Below are positions 49,560-58,096 of a stretch of 64,000 bases of DNA, in pieces. The DNA comes from an uncultured archaeon (GTDB taxonomy: Archaea; Nanobdellota; Nanobdellia; Pacearchaeales; GW2011-AR1), in NCBI GenBank assembly GCA_903866625.1, contig CAIPOI010000006.1, positions 1 to 64,000 of the forward strand, written 5' to 3'. The notes under the pieces are model-generated. The model had not been told where the DNA came from and made no database searches. It saw only the letters and a program-made list of their open reading frames with translations. The translations under genes were made by a program, and so were the position numbers. How positions within the stretch are numbered: position 1 is the stretch's first letter; each line of letters starts with the position of its first letter.

Positions 49560-49592
49560 AAACCTTTAAAAACCCTAATTTCTCATAAGAAT

Positions 49593-49780
49593 TATATAAA
49601 AGCCAGTTAATAACCATAAAGGCTAATTGGCGACCACAAGAGTTTCTGAAAACGCTCCAGAAAAGGAGAGGCTCAGAAATCCGCAGCTGAACGCTACGAA
49701 GGGATTTCTTCGTCGGAGTTAAAGTTGAAAGAGAATAAAAATAATACTTAAAAAGTATAATCAAAACTATAAAATAAAAC
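49593..49780 (+). promoter_or_regulatory. Promoter and switch-like leader of the ribosomal protein operon
   Basis: TATA box TTATATAAA (49592-49600) predicts a start near 49621, so the leader is about 160 bases. TTTCTGA (49643-49649) pairs with TCAGAAA (49673-49679) around CTCC-AGAAAA-GGAG (49655-49668). The alternative AGAAATCC (49675-49682) with GGATTTCT (49702-49709) uses the same bases. CGAAG/CTTCG (49697-49712) competes in turn. Two exclusive folds before the first gene suggest autogenous control by one of the encoded ribosomal proteins, which is inference. Confidence 0.55.
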
Positions 49781-50770
49781 ATGGGTAGAAAAAACGGACC
49801 AAGACATGGAAGTATGCAAGTATGGCCTAGAAAAAGGTCATATGATTTCTTGCCTAGAGTAAACTGGGCTCCAATAGTTGAGATTTCTACTAAATTTTCT
49901 AATTCTGCTCAAAAAACAAATATTCTTGGTTTTATCGGCTACAAAGTCGGTATGGCTTCTGCTTATCTAAAAGATAATACTGCTGATTCTTTAATGAAAA
50001 ATAAAAGAGTGATTATTCCTGTTACAATTGTTGAATGTCCAACAATAAAAATATTTTCTGTTCGATTCTATAAAAATAATAAAGTTGCAACTGAGGTTCT
50101 TAACGATAATTTACCTAAAGAGCTTAAAAAAGTTGTAAAGATTTCTGCTAAAAAAATTAATGTGAAAGAAGCTATTGAAAAGAAAAAAGATGATGAATTC
50201 GACGATGTTAGAATTATAGTTTATTCTGAAGTAAAAAAAGTTGGTTTAAAAAAGACACCCGATTTAGCTGAATTAGCAATTTCTGGAACAAAGCAAGAAA
50301 AATTAGAATTCGTAAAAGCTAATCTTGCAAAAGAATTTTCGATTACTGATGCATTCCAAAAAGGAATTGTAGATATTCATGGTTTAACAAAAGGTAAAGG
50401 ATTTCAAGGTCCAGTAAAAAGATTTGGAATAGACCTTAGAAGCCATAAAGCAGAAAAAGGACAGAGAAGACCGGGTAGTATTGGTCCATGGCATCCCACA
50501 GGAGTTCCATTCACAGTTGCAAGAGCTGGAGGATTAGGAGGATTCAAAAGAATTACCTATAATCACCCAATAATTAGTGTTAAGAAATTTAGTGAGGCAG
50601 ATAGTGTAGTAAAAAGAGTTTTTGATAATTATGGATTAGTAAAAACTGACTATATTATACTTGCAGGAAGCATTCAAGGTCCTCAAAAAAGACAGATGCT
50701 TCTAACTGCTCCACTTAGACCTACAAAAAAACAATTAAAAAAACAATATGAACTTATTGAATTAAGATAA
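49781..50770 (+). CDS. rpl3: Ribosomal protein L3
   Basis: This 329-residue archaeal L3 begins MGRKNGPRHGSMQVWPRKRS and has the loop reaching the peptidyl transferase centre, KGKGFQGPVKRFGIDLRSHK followed by GSIGPWHPTGVPFTVARAGG. It is the first gene of the long S10/spc-like operon and follows the structured leader. Length is normal for archaea. Confidence 0.96.
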   Translation: MGRKNGPRHGSMQVWPRKRSYDFLPRVNWAPIVEISTKFSNSAQKTNILGFIGYKVGMASAYLKDNTADSLMKNKRVIIPVTIVECPTIKIFSVRFYKNNKVATEVLNDNLPKELKKVVKISAKKINVKEAIEKKKDDEFDDVRIIVYSEVKKVGLKKTPDLAELAISGTKQEKLEFVKANLAKEFSITDAFQKGIVDIHGLTKGKGFQGPVKRFGIDLRSHKAEKGQRRPGSIGPWHPTGVPFTVARAGGLGGFKRITYNHPIISVKKFSEADSVVKRVFDNYGLVKTDYIILAGSIQGPQKRQMLLTAPLRPTKKQLKKQYELIELR

Positions 50771-50774
50771 ACAA

Positions 50775-51632
50775 ATGGCAAAACTACAAATCCTTGACGT
50801 TAACGGAAAAAAATCAAAAGAAATAACTTCAAATTTATTTGATTCAGAAATAAGAGCGGATTTAGTTCAAAAAGTAGCTGAAACTGAAAAAGAAAAACAA
50901 CCATATGCACCTTTCTTATGGGCTGGTATGGAAACTTCTGCTTCCGGAAATGTAAAGCATAACAGACATGTATGGAAATCTGATAGAGGGAAAGGATTAT
51001 CAAGATATCCTAAGAAAAGAATGTCCGACAAGGGAGAAAGATTTGTTTGGGTAGCAGCAGTTATTCCCGGAGTAAGAAAAGGTAGAAGAGCTCATCCTCC
51101 AAAAATATTAAGAGCAGATTTAAAAATCAATAAGAAAGAAAAAATATTAGCATTATTATCCTGCTTGGCTATGACATCTTCAAAAGAAGAAATAATAAAA
51201 AAATATTCAAGCTTAGCTAATAAAGAATTAAAATTATCCTTGCCAATTATATTTGATTCAAAAGTAATAAATGCAAAAACAAAAGATTTGTTTACTTCAC
51301 TTAAAACTACTCTCGGTGAAGATTTATGGAATATTGCTATACAAGAAAAAGAAATAAGAGCTGGAAAAGGTAAGAAAAGAAATAGAAGATATAAGAGCAA
51401 TGCAGGAATGTTGTTAGTAATCGGAAATAAAGAAGAAAGAAAAATAACTGGAATAGATGTTGTTAAAGCTAATGAATTAAAAGTATTAGACATATTTTCT
51501 AATGGAGCAAGATTAACTGCTTTCACTGAAGAAGCTGTAAAAGATTTAGAAAATAAGATTAACGGCACTGGAAAGAAAGTGGAAAAGAAAGAAGAAGTAA
51601 ATTCTAAAAAATCTAAGGAGATTAAAAAATGA
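50775..51632 (+). CDS. rpl4: Ribosomal protein L4
   Basis: The archaeal L4 core is seen in SGNVKHNRHVWKSDRGKGLS and GVRKGRRAHPPKILRADLKI, the extended loop lining the exit tunnel. Length 285 includes a Lys-rich tail. In bacteria L4 represses the S10 operon by binding its leader, so it is one candidate for the leader here. The stop overlaps the L23 start by four bases. Confidence 0.95.
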   Translation: MAKLQILDVNGKKSKEITSNLFDSEIRADLVQKVAETEKEKQPYAPFLWAGMETSASGNVKHNRHVWKSDRGKGLSRYPKKRMSDKGERFVWVAAVIPGVRKGRRAHPPKILRADLKINKKEKILALLSCLAMTSSKEEIIKKYSSLANKELKLSLPIIFDSKVINAKTKDLFTSLKTTLGEDLWNIAIQEKEIRAGKGKKRNRRYKSNAGMLLVIGNKEERKITGIDVVKANELKVLDIFSNGARLTAFTEEAVKDLENKINGTGKKVEKKEEVNSKKSKEIKK

Positions 51633-51871
51633 TCCACTCATTTAAAACAACAGAAAAAACAGTAAGACTAATAGAAACAGATAATACTTTAGTAATGCAA
51701 GTAGCAATTAAAGCTAAAAAAGATCAAATAAAAAAAGAAGTTGAAGAAAATTTTAAAGTTAAAGTTGAAAAGATAAATACTTTAATTAAAGATAATAAAA
51801 AGTTCGCTTACGTTAAATTAAATGAAAAGAATCCTGCAATTGACATTGCAACTAAATTTGGATTAATCTAA
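51629..51871 (+). CDS. rpl23: Ribosomal protein L23
   Basis: This 80-residue protein has TTEKTVRLIETDNTLVMQVA and FKVKVEKINTLIKDNKKFAY VKL, the archaeal L23 pattern. It sits at the tunnel exit and docks SRP and the translocon. The ATG overlaps the L4 stop, with AAGGAG just before it inside the L4 coding end, so translation is coupled. Confidence 0.94.
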   Translation: MIHSFKTTEKTVRLIETDNTLVMQVAIKAKKDQIKKEVEENFKVKVEKINTLIKDNKKFAYVKLNEKNPAIDIATKFGLI

Positions 51872-51875
51872 TAAA

Positions 51876-52577
51876 ATGGGTAAGACAATAATTCAACAAG
51901 CAAGAGGACATGGAAGTAAGACTTATCAAGTAAGACCAAATGCGTATAGATACAGAATACAATATCCAAAATTAAATGTTATTGGAAAAGCAAAAATTGT
52001 GAAGCTAATTAATTCAGCAGCTCATTCATGCCCGCTTGCAAAAATTGTTATTGGAAAGGAAATATTCTATGTTCCTGCTGCAAATGGAGTATATGAAGGA
52101 CAAGAAATTGAAATTGGAAGTGATAAAGTTATAACTGGAAATATTGTTGCACTAAAACATATTCCTTTTGACGCTCATGTATTTGATATTGAAATAAGAC
52201 CAGGAGATGGTGGAAAAATGGTAAGAACAAGTGGAAATTCTGCTTCAGTAATTAGAAAAGATGAAAAAACTGCAACAGTTTTAATGTCAAGCAAAAAAGA
52301 AGTAAAGCTTGATGCAAATTGTAGAGCAACAGTAGGAATAGTTGCCGGTGAAGGAAGATTATTAAAACCTGTTGTAAAAGCAGGAAAGAAACATCACATG
52401 ATGAAGGCAAGAAACAAATTATGGCCTAGAACTTCAGCCATCAAATTCAATGCAGTTGACCATCCATTTGGAGGCGGTAGAGGTAAACGTATAAAAAGCA
52501 AAATAGCAAAGAATAATGCACCTGCTGGAGCTAAAGTTGGACACTTACATCCAAGAAGAACAGGAGTTAGAAAATAA
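51876..52577 (+). CDS. rpl2: Ribosomal protein L2
   Basis: This 233-residue L2 starts MGKTIIQQARGHGSKTYQVR and carries the conserved NAVDHPFGGGRGKR near the peptidyl transferase centre, with KVGHLHPRRTGVRK at the end. It joins 23S domains and the subunits. It starts five bases after L23. Confidence 0.96.
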   Translation: MGKTIIQQARGHGSKTYQVRPNAYRYRIQYPKLNVIGKAKIVKLINSAAHSCPLAKIVIGKEIFYVPAANGVYEGQEIEIGSDKVITGNIVALKHIPFDAHVFDIEIRPGDGGKMVRTSGNSASVIRKDEKTATVLMSSKKEVKLDANCRATVGIVAGEGRLLKPVVKAGKKHHMMKARNKLWPRTSAIKFNAVDHPFGGGRGKRIKSKIAKNNAPAGAKVGHLHPRRTGVRK

Positions 52578-52583
52578 TAGAAA

Positions 52584-52976
52584 ATGGCAAAAGAATTTAC
52601 ATACCGAGGAAAAACAATAGAACAGCTTAAAGAATTAGATACTCGGGAGTTTGCAAAACTTACAAAATCAAGAACAAGAAGAGCAATCCTAAGACAGACT
52701 GCTGAAATAGATAGTTTTGTAGCAAAATGCCAAAAGAACAAGCAAAAAAACAAAGCTATTCGAACTCATATAAGAGAATTAGTAATAGTTCCAAAAATGG
52801 TAGATTATAATATACAGATTTACAGTGGAAAAACATTTACTCCTGTTCAAATCATCCCTGAAATGCTTGGGCATAGATTCGGAGAATTTGTTGTTACAAG
52901 ACAGAAGGTTAAACATGGAGCAGCAGGTATTGGTGCAACTAAATCAAGTCTTGCAAAAGCAAGTAAGAAAACATAA
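52584..52976 (+). CDS. rps19: Ribosomal protein S19
   Basis: This 130-residue archaeal S19 has KAIRTHIRELVIVPKMVDYN and PEMLGHRFGEFVVTRQKVKH, the conserved part in the head of the small subunit. The N-terminal extension (KEFTYRGKTIEQLKELDTRE) is archaeal. It is followed by an unknown 80-residue gene in place of L22. Confidence 0.95.
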   Translation: MAKEFTYRGKTIEQLKELDTREFAKLTKSRTRRAILRQTAEIDSFVAKCQKNKQKNKAIRTHIRELVIVPKMVDYNIQIYSGKTFTPVQIIPEMLGHRFGEFVVTRQKVKHGAAGIGATKSSLAKASKKT

Positions 52977-52978
52977 TC

Positions 52979-53221
52979 ATGGCAATTGAAACATTTTTTA
53001 AATTAGGATATGAGCATCTTAGAGAGTCTACACAACTTTATTGTCTAGACATAAGAAAGGCCATCAACAAAAGAGATTTTGCAAAAGCACAAGAAATAGC
53101 AGATAAAGCAGAATTTGATTTAGAATATTCAGATATGGGTGGAGTTGCAGGTGGGGCATCATTAAAAGAATTTTATGATTTAATAAAATATGAAAGAAAA
53201 TTAATGGAAATGTTAAGATAA
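52979..53221 (+). CDS. Unknown 80-residue protein inserted in the ribosomal operon
   Basis: It lies two bases after S19 and one base before L22, a position where no gene is usual. The helical protein has MAIETFFKLGYEHLRESTQL and DMGGVAGGASLKEFYDLIKY ER. There is no match to a ribosomal protein I know and no zinc site or membrane span. Tight packing on both sides means it is translated with the operon, so a ribosome-linked role is likely. It could be a lineage-specific ribosomal or assembly protein. Confidence 0.65.
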   Translation: MAIETFFKLGYEHLRESTQLYCLDIRKAINKRDFAKAQEIADKAEFDLEYSDMGGVAGGASLKEFYDLIKYERKLMEMLR

Positions 53222-53222
53222 T

Positions 53223-53777
53223 ATGGCAGAAGAAATAAAACAAACAAAAGTTGAAGAAAAAATGGAAAGCCAGAAAGAAGAGAATAAAACTGAGACAAAA
53301 AAACCAGTTGTAGAAGTCAAAAAAGTGAAGAAAGATTATGCTTTGGTAAACGGATTAAATCTTTCAATATCTCCAAAAGAAACAGGACATATCTGCGACA
53401 TGATAAGATGGAAAAATGTCGATGATGCAATAAAAATGGTAGAAGAAGTTATTGTTATGAAAAGACCAGTAAAAATGACTTCAAGAGAATATCCACACCA
53501 ACATGGAAAGGGAGTTGCCGGAGCGAGTTATCCAATAAACGCTGCTAAGGAAGTTTTAAAAGAATTAAAACAACTAAGAGCAAACGCAATTTATAATGAG
53601 CTTGAATTAGAAAATTCAGTAATTCAATGCAAAGCAGACAAAGCAAGCAGACCCTATAGAAGGGGCGGAGCAAGATTCAAAAGAACAAATTTGATGCTAA
53701 AGTTAGTAAAAAATGAAAAGCAGAATAAGAAAAAAACTAAAGATAACAAAAAAATAAAATCTGGAGGAAAAAAATAA
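53223..53777 (+). CDS. rpl22: Ribosomal protein L22
   Basis: The L22 core runs from about residue 45: NLSISPKETGHICDMIRWKN and YRRGGARFKRTNLMLKLVK, archaeal style. A Lys/Glu-rich N-terminal extension of about 35 residues precedes it. The C-terminus SGGKK is encoded by TCTGGAGGAAAAAAA, which also forms the ribosome site of the next gene. S3 and L29, usually next, are missing here and lie downstream. Confidence 0.92.
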   Translation: MAEEIKQTKVEEKMESQKEENKTETKKPVVEVKKVKKDYALVNGLNLSISPKETGHICDMIRWKNVDDAIKMVEEVIVMKRPVKMTSREYPHQHGKGVAGASYPINAAKEVLKELKQLRANAIYNELELENSVIQCKADKASRPYRRGGARFKRTNLMLKLVKNEKQNKKKTKDNKKIKSGGKK

Positions 53778-54082
53778 TGGAAATATGTCCAAAATGTGGA
53801 TTGCCTATACAAGCCTGTATATGCCAAGAAATAGGAAAAAGCGAACAAAAGATAAAAGTTGAAACAATCAAAAGAAAATATGGGAAGGTTATAACACTTG
53901 TAAGTGGCTTTAAAAACATAGATACAAAGACCATATTAAAGGAACTAAAACAAGCACTTGCTTGTGGTGGAACAATGAAAAATGAAATAATTGAATTGCA
54001 AGGAGATCATTTGGGAAAAGTAAAACCTGTTTTAATTAAATTAGGATTCGCAGAAGAATCTATTGACGATATAAAAAACTAA
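53777..54082 (+). CDS. Translation initiation factor aIF1 (SUI1)
   Basis: This 101-residue protein has a small N-terminal zinc knuckle (CPKCGLPIQACIC) and the SUI1 domain with KYGKVITLVSGFKNIDTKTI and CGGTMKNEIIELQGDHLGKV. aIF1 checks start codon choice on the small subunit. Its start overlaps the L22 stop by one base (TAATG). SUI1 between L22 and S17 is close to its usual archaeal neighbourhood. Confidence 0.93.
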   Translation: MEICPKCGLPIQACICQEIGKSEQKIKVETIKRKYGKVITLVSGFKNIDTKTILKELKQALACGGTMKNEIIELQGDHLGKVKPVLIKLGFAEESIDDIKN

Positions 54083-54083
54083 A

Positions 54084-54416
54084 ATGGCTGAGAAAAAAAT
54101 AAAAACTGAAGTTAAAATAGAAAGCAAAAAAGTATGTTCAGATCCAAAATGTCCTACTCATGGTTCACTTAGAACTCGTGGAAGAATTTTTAGAGGAGCT
54201 GTAGTGAGAAAATTCCCAAAAAGAATAGCGATAGAATTTGAAAGAACATTATACATAAAAAAATATGAAAGATATGCAAAAACAAAGACAAGATTGCATG
54301 CTCGATTGCCGGACTGCATGGCTGATTCAATAAATGTTGGAGATTATATTGAGATAATGGAATGTAGACCCCTAAGCAAAATAATTAAATTTGTAGTGAC
54401 GAAAAAAATAAGATAA
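54084..54416 (+). CDS. rps17: Ribosomal protein S17
   Basis: This 110-residue S17 has an archaeal N-terminal segment with CSDPKCPTHGSLRTRGRIFR and the OB-fold with RLHARLPDCMADSINVGDYI. Its first 24 coding bases and the nine before are identical to those at the L5 start, a 33-bp repeat. The gene starts one base after SUI1. Confidence 0.94.
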   Translation: MAEKKIKTEVKIESKKVCSDPKCPTHGSLRTRGRIFRGAVVRKFPKRIAIEFERTLYIKKYERYAKTKTRLHARLPDCMADSINVGDYIEIMECRPLSKIIKFVVTKKIR

Positions 54417-54423
54417 CAAAAAC

Positions 54424-54825
54424 ATGAAATCCTTACCAGCAAGATTAACACGTGGATTAAATATCGGTAGCGTTTTAGTAGCCGCCGATAATAGTGGAGC
54501 ACTTTTAGTAAGGATAACTGGAGTTAAACATGGTAAGGTTGTAAGAGGAAGACAACAGTATGCAAAAATGGCAGATCATGTAAAAGTTTCAGTTGTTAAG
54601 GGCTTACCCGATATGAAAGGTAAGGTTTTTGACGCAGTTATTGTAAGACAAAAAAGACCCTATAGAAGATTTAATGGAGAGCATATTGCTTTTGTAGATA
54701 ATGCAGCGGTTTTATTGAAAGATGAAAAAGGAAATCCCAAGGGCACTCAAGTTAAAGGACCAGTCGCAAGGGAGGTACACGAACGCTGGCCTAATGTATC
54801 AAAAATAGCAAAATTCGTATTATAA
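54424..54825 (+). CDS. rpl14: Ribosomal protein L14
   Basis: This 133-residue L14 has GLNIGSVLVAADNSGALLVR, KVVRGRQQYAKMADHVKVSV and AVIVRQKRPYRRFNGEHIAF. It sits at the subunit interface. It lacks the usual Rnp1 (RNase P) gene upstream; no RNase P protein gene is visible in this operon. It starts seven bases after S17. Confidence 0.96.
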   Translation: MKSLPARLTRGLNIGSVLVAADNSGALLVRITGVKHGKVVRGRQQYAKMADHVKVSVVKGLPDMKGKVFDAVIVRQKRPYRRFNGEHIAFVDNAAVLLKDEKGNPKGTQVKGPVAREVHERWPNVSKIAKFVL

Positions 54826-54828
54826 AAA

Positions 54829-55233
54829 ATGAAAAAGGAATTTTCAAAAGCATGGATTGGAAGTAGACAAACAAGAAAACAAAGAAAGTATAGAGCTAAT
54901 GCTGGAACTAATACAAAAAGAAAGCTCATGTCTGCAAATCTAAGTGAAGAATTAAAGAAAAAATATCAAAGAAAGAGTTTTACAGTTAGAACGGGAGATA
55001 AAGTTAAAGTTATGGCTGGAGAATTTAAGGGTAAAGAAGGAAAGCTAAGTTTAGTAGATATGAGAAAGATGAAAGTTGCAATTGAGGGAATTCAATTAAC
55101 AAAGAAAGATGGAACCAAGATAAACTCCATGTTTGACAGTTCAAAACTTCAGATTCAAGAATTAAATTTAACAGATAAAAAAAGAGAAGAATCACTAAAA
55201 AATAAAAATAAAACTGCGGAGGTAAAAAAATAA
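54829..55233 (+). CDS. rpl24: Ribosomal protein L24
   Basis: This 134-residue L24 has the archaeal start SKAWIGSRQTRKQRKYRANA and a KOW motif, VRTGDKVKVMAGEFKGKEGK. It helps early assembly of the large subunit. The last codons GCGGAGGTAAAAAAA encode AEVKK and also form the ribosome site of the S4e gene. Confidence 0.95.
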   Translation: MKKEFSKAWIGSRQTRKQRKYRANAGTNTKRKLMSANLSEELKKKYQRKSFTVRTGDKVKVMAGEFKGKEGKLSLVDMRKMKVAIEGIQLTKKDGTKINSMFDSSKLQIQELNLTDKKREESLKNKNKTAEVKK

Positions 55234-55234
55234 T

Positions 55235-55885
55235 ATGCACGTAAAAAGAAAAACAATACCTACACTATGGCCTATTCAAAGAACAGGTAGTAAATGGATG
55301 GCAGTTGCCAGCCACAATAATAGCGATAGCATTCCGCTTATAATCGCAATGAGAGATGTTCTTAAAATTGTTAAGACAAAAAAAGAACTAAAGATGCTTA
55401 CAAATAATAAACAAGTTGTAATAAACGACCGAGTTGTAAGGGAGATAAATTATCCTATAAGTCTATTCGACATCTTAAGTTTACCATCGATAAAAAAGTT
55501 TTATAAAGCAAATCTAATCAATAAAAAATTAAATTTTGAAGAAATATCTGAGAAAGAAAGTCACTCAAAAACCTACAAAGTTATAGGAAAGAAAAATCTC
55601 TTGAGAAAAAAACAGCAAATTAATTTGAGTAATGGAAAAAATCTAATATCTAATGAAAAGATTAATGTGGGAGATTTCGTAGTTTTAAGTCATGATAATA
55701 AGCTTGGAAAAATAATTTCTCTAAAGAAAGATGTAGAAGTTATTGTAATCAAAGGAAAACATATTGGAAAAGAAGGAAAGATAAAAGAAATTTATGAAGA
55801 AGGAGAAAACACTCTTGCAGTAATAATTATGCCTTCAAAAGAAGAAGTAAAAGTAAATATAAAAAACTTATATGTAAAAAACTAA
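55235..55885 (+). CDS. rps4e: Ribosomal protein S4e
   Basis: This 216-residue archaeal/eukaryotic S4e begins MHVKRKTIPTLWPIQRTGSK, has the S4-like RNA-binding part (KQVVINDRVVREINYPISLF) and a KOW motif (VIVIKGKHIGKEGKIKEI). It is in its usual place after L24. It ends in the left copy context of a 33-bp repeat that continues into L5. Confidence 0.95.
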   Translation: MHVKRKTIPTLWPIQRTGSKWMAVASHNNSDSIPLIIAMRDVLKIVKTKKELKMLTNNKQVVINDRVVREINYPISLFDILSLPSIKKFYKANLINKKLNFEEISEKESHSKTYKVIGKKNLLRKKQQINLSNGKNLISNEKINVGDFVVLSHDNKLGKIISLKKDVEVIVIKGKHIGKEGKIKEIYEEGENTLAVIIMPSKEEVKVNIKNLYVKN

Positions 55886-55886
55886 A

Positions 55887-56438
55887 ATGGCTGAGAAAAA
55901 AATAAAACCAACAAAAATAGAAGCAAAGAAAGCAAGCAATGCAGAAAATCCTATGAGAAAAATGAAGCTTGAAAAACTTGTAATTAGTTGTGGTGGCTCG
56001 GGAGAAAAGTTAGAAAAATCAGTAAAATTGCTGGAGTTAATCACAAAAAGAAAGGTTAAACAAGCAGAATCAAGCAAAAGAATTCCATCTTTCGGAGTTA
56101 GACCTGGATTAAAAACTGGAGCGTTAGTTACTATTAGAGATTCTGAAAAGGAAGCCATGCTAAAAAGATTATTTGTAGCTATCAACAATAAAATCAAAAA
56201 GAAACAGATTGAAACTAATCATTTTTCATTCGGAATTCAAGAATATTTAGAAATTCCAGATATGGAATACCAAAGAGATATTGGTATCATTGGACTAAAT
56301 GTAACTGCGGTATTTTCGAGACCAGGTAAAAGAGTAAATATAAAGAAAATAAAGCAAGGAAAAACTCCTTTAAAACAAAATGTAACTATTGAGGAAATCG
56401 AGAATTATCTAACTAAATTAGGAATAAGTGTTGAATAA
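55887..56438 (+). CDS. rpl5: Ribosomal protein L5
   Basis: This 183-residue L5 has NPMRKMKLEKLVISCGGSGE, RIPSFGVRPGLKTGALVTIR and FGIQEYLEIPDMEYQRDIGI. It binds 5S rRNA. The start MAEKKIKPTKIEAKK is a Lys-rich extension with DNA identical to the S17 start over 33 bp including the bases before ATG. It begins one base after S4e. Confidence 0.95.
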   Translation: MAEKKIKPTKIEAKKASNAENPMRKMKLEKLVISCGGSGEKLEKSVKLLELITKRKVKQAESSKRIPSFGVRPGLKTGALVTIRDSEKEAMLKRLFVAINNKIKKKQIETNHFSFGIQEYLEIPDMEYQRDIGIIGLNVTAVFSRPGKRVNIKKIKQGKTPLKQNVTIEEIENYLTKLGISVE

Positions 56439-56450
56439 ACAAAGACTAAA

Positions 56451-56681
56451 ATGACAGCAAGTGATTGGAACAAGATATTGAAACAGCTTAAAGTTAAGCC
56501 TGCAGTTATGAATAAATTTTTGAAACATAACAAACCCCAAACAAGAAAGTTTGGAATTGCAGCTTACAAATGTGAAAATTGTGGCAGATTTGGAGCAAGA
56601 GTAAGTCAATATGGATTAAATTTATGCAGACATTGTTTCCGAGAAATGGCGGTAGAACTCGGATTTAAAAAATATAGTTAA
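56451..56681 (+). CDS. rps14: Ribosomal protein S14, zinc type, with N-terminal extension
   Basis: The zinc-binding S14 core is [20 protein letters not shown] followed by CRHCF, four cysteines in two CxxC pairs. It has 76 residues where archaeal S14 often has 50-57; an N-terminal helix of about 30 residues ([20 protein letters not shown]) is added. It starts 12 bases after L5. Confidence 0.93.
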   Translation: MTASDWNKILKQLKVKPAVMNKFLKHNKPQTRKFGIAAYKCENCGRFGARVSQYGLNLCRHCFREMAVELGFKKYS

Positions 56682-56682
56682 A

Positions 56683-57054
56683 ATGAGCAGAGATATAATT
56701 TCAGACGTATTAAACGAAATAATGAATGCTAAAAAAGCAAAAAAAGAATTCATAGTCCTAGACAAGTCAGCAAATCTTTTATTAAGAATTTTAGATTTAA
56801 TGAAGCAATATGGCTATCTTGATTATGAGATTTTAGATGAAAAAATTAAGATAAATATTAAACAACTAAATGAATGCAAGGCTATAAAACCAAGATATAG
56901 TGTAGGAAATAAAAATGTTGAGAAGTATGTTAGAAGATTCTTACCTGCAAGAAATTTTGGATATGTAATTATATCTACCAGTAAAGGATTGATGACTCAT
57001 CAAGAAGCTCAAGAAAATAAAATTGGAGGAAGCTTGATTGCTTATTTCTACTAA
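56683..57054 (+). CDS. rps8: Ribosomal protein S8
   Basis: This 123-residue S8 has ISDVLNEIMNAKKAKKEFIV in the N-terminal domain and ARNFGYVIISTSKGLMTHQE AQ in the C-terminal domain, both typical. S8 binds 16S helix 21 and in bacteria represses the spc operon. The last base of its stop overlaps the L6 start (TAATGG). Confidence 0.95.
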   Translation: MSRDIISDVLNEIMNAKKAKKEFIVLDKSANLLLRILDLMKQYGYLDYEILDEKIKINIKQLNECKAIKPRYSVGNKNVEKYVRRFLPARNFGYVIISTSKGLMTHQEAQENKIGGSLIAYFY

Positions 57055-57623
57055 TGGCTAAAAAAATGAAAAGATCTGGAGTTCAGAATGAAGTAGCAAT
57101 TCCTCAAGGTATAGAAGTTACTTTTGGAGAACACGCACTTGTTGCTAAGAAAGATGGCAAAGAAATAACAAGAAAAGTTAATCCAAAAATAAAATTAGCG
57201 AAACAAGATGATAAAGTTATCTTATCTGTAGAAAATGCTAGAAAAATGGAAAGAAGACTAATTGAAAGTGCAACAAGTCACATAAAAAATGTTTTTGATG
57301 GATTACTAACTGCTTGGGAATATGAATTAGAAATCTGCAACGTGCATTTTCCAGTTACAGTTACATTTGATAAAGCAAAAGGAGAATTTATAGTAAAAAA
57401 TCTATTAGGAGAAAGAGCACCAAGAGTTATAAAGGCAGAACAACCTGGAAAAATTGAAGTTGAAATAAAAGCCCCGCACATAAAAATAAAGTCCTATGAC
57501 CTTGAAGCTGCCGGACAAAATGCAGCAAATCTTGAAAAAATCTCAAAAATAAAAAATAGGGATAGAAATAAATTTCAAGATGGAATATTTATAACTAAAA
57601 AACCTGGAAAAGTATACCTATAA
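57054..57623 (+). CDS. rpl6: Ribosomal protein L6
   Basis: This 189-residue L6 has two alpha/beta repeats, with VTFGEHALVAKKDGKEITRK and the C-terminal KSYDLEAAGQNAANLEKISK. It binds near the GTPase centre. The coupled start overlaps S8 by one base. Length and pattern are archaeal. Confidence 0.95.
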   Translation: MAKKMKRSGVQNEVAIPQGIEVTFGEHALVAKKDGKEITRKVNPKIKLAKQDDKVILSVENARKMERRLIESATSHIKNVFDGLLTAWEYELEICNVHFPVTVTFDKAKGEFIVKNLLGERAPRVIKAEQPGKIEVEIKAPHIKIKSYDLEAAGQNAANLEKISKIKNRDRNKFQDGIFITKKPGKVYL

Positions 57624-57624
57624 A

Positions 57625-58095
57625 ATGCAAACAAGAAAACCTAATTTCCAAAGAACAAAATACAGAGCTTATGTTAAGCTGGGCTCTGGACAAAAAAGTA
57701 AATTGAAATATAGAAGGGCAAAAGGAAGGCATAATAAGACAAGACAGAAGTGGAGAAGCCGACCACCAATGGTAGAAATTGGATACAAGAATCAAGCGAA
57801 TCAAAGACATTTAATTGAAGGCAAAATGCCAATTAGAGTATTTAACTTAAATGATATGCAAAAAGTTAGCAAAAACAATGTGGTTATAATTGCAAACGTT
57901 GGAGAAAAGAAAAAGATAGAAATGATAAACTTCGCACATAAAAATAAGATGGAAGTATTAAATGTGAATATTGCTCAATTCTTAAAAGATATGGAAAGAA
58001 AAGTCAAAATGAAGAAAGAGAATAAAGAGAAGAGTAAAGAAAAAGTTGAAGAAGTTAAAGAATCAAAAAAAGTAAATGCGGAGGCAAAAAAATAA
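57625..58095 (+). CDS. rpl32e: Ribosomal protein L32e
   Basis: This 156-residue protein has PNFQRTKYRAYVKLGSGQKS, WRSRPPMVEIGYKNQANQRH and EMINFAHKNKMEVLNV, the L32e pattern. A Lys/Glu-rich tail ends in AEAKK, encoded by GCGGAGGCAAAAAAA, which serves as ribosome site of L19e. It starts one base after the L6 stop. Confidence 0.93.
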   Translation: MQTRKPNFQRTKYRAYVKLGSGQKSKLKYRRAKGRHNKTRQKWRSRPPMVEIGYKNQANQRHLIEGKMPIRVFNLNDMQKVSKNNVVIIANVGEKKKIEMINFAHKNKMEVLNVNIAQFLKDMERKVKMKKENKEKSKEKVEEVKESKKVNAEAKK

Positions 58096-58096
58096 T

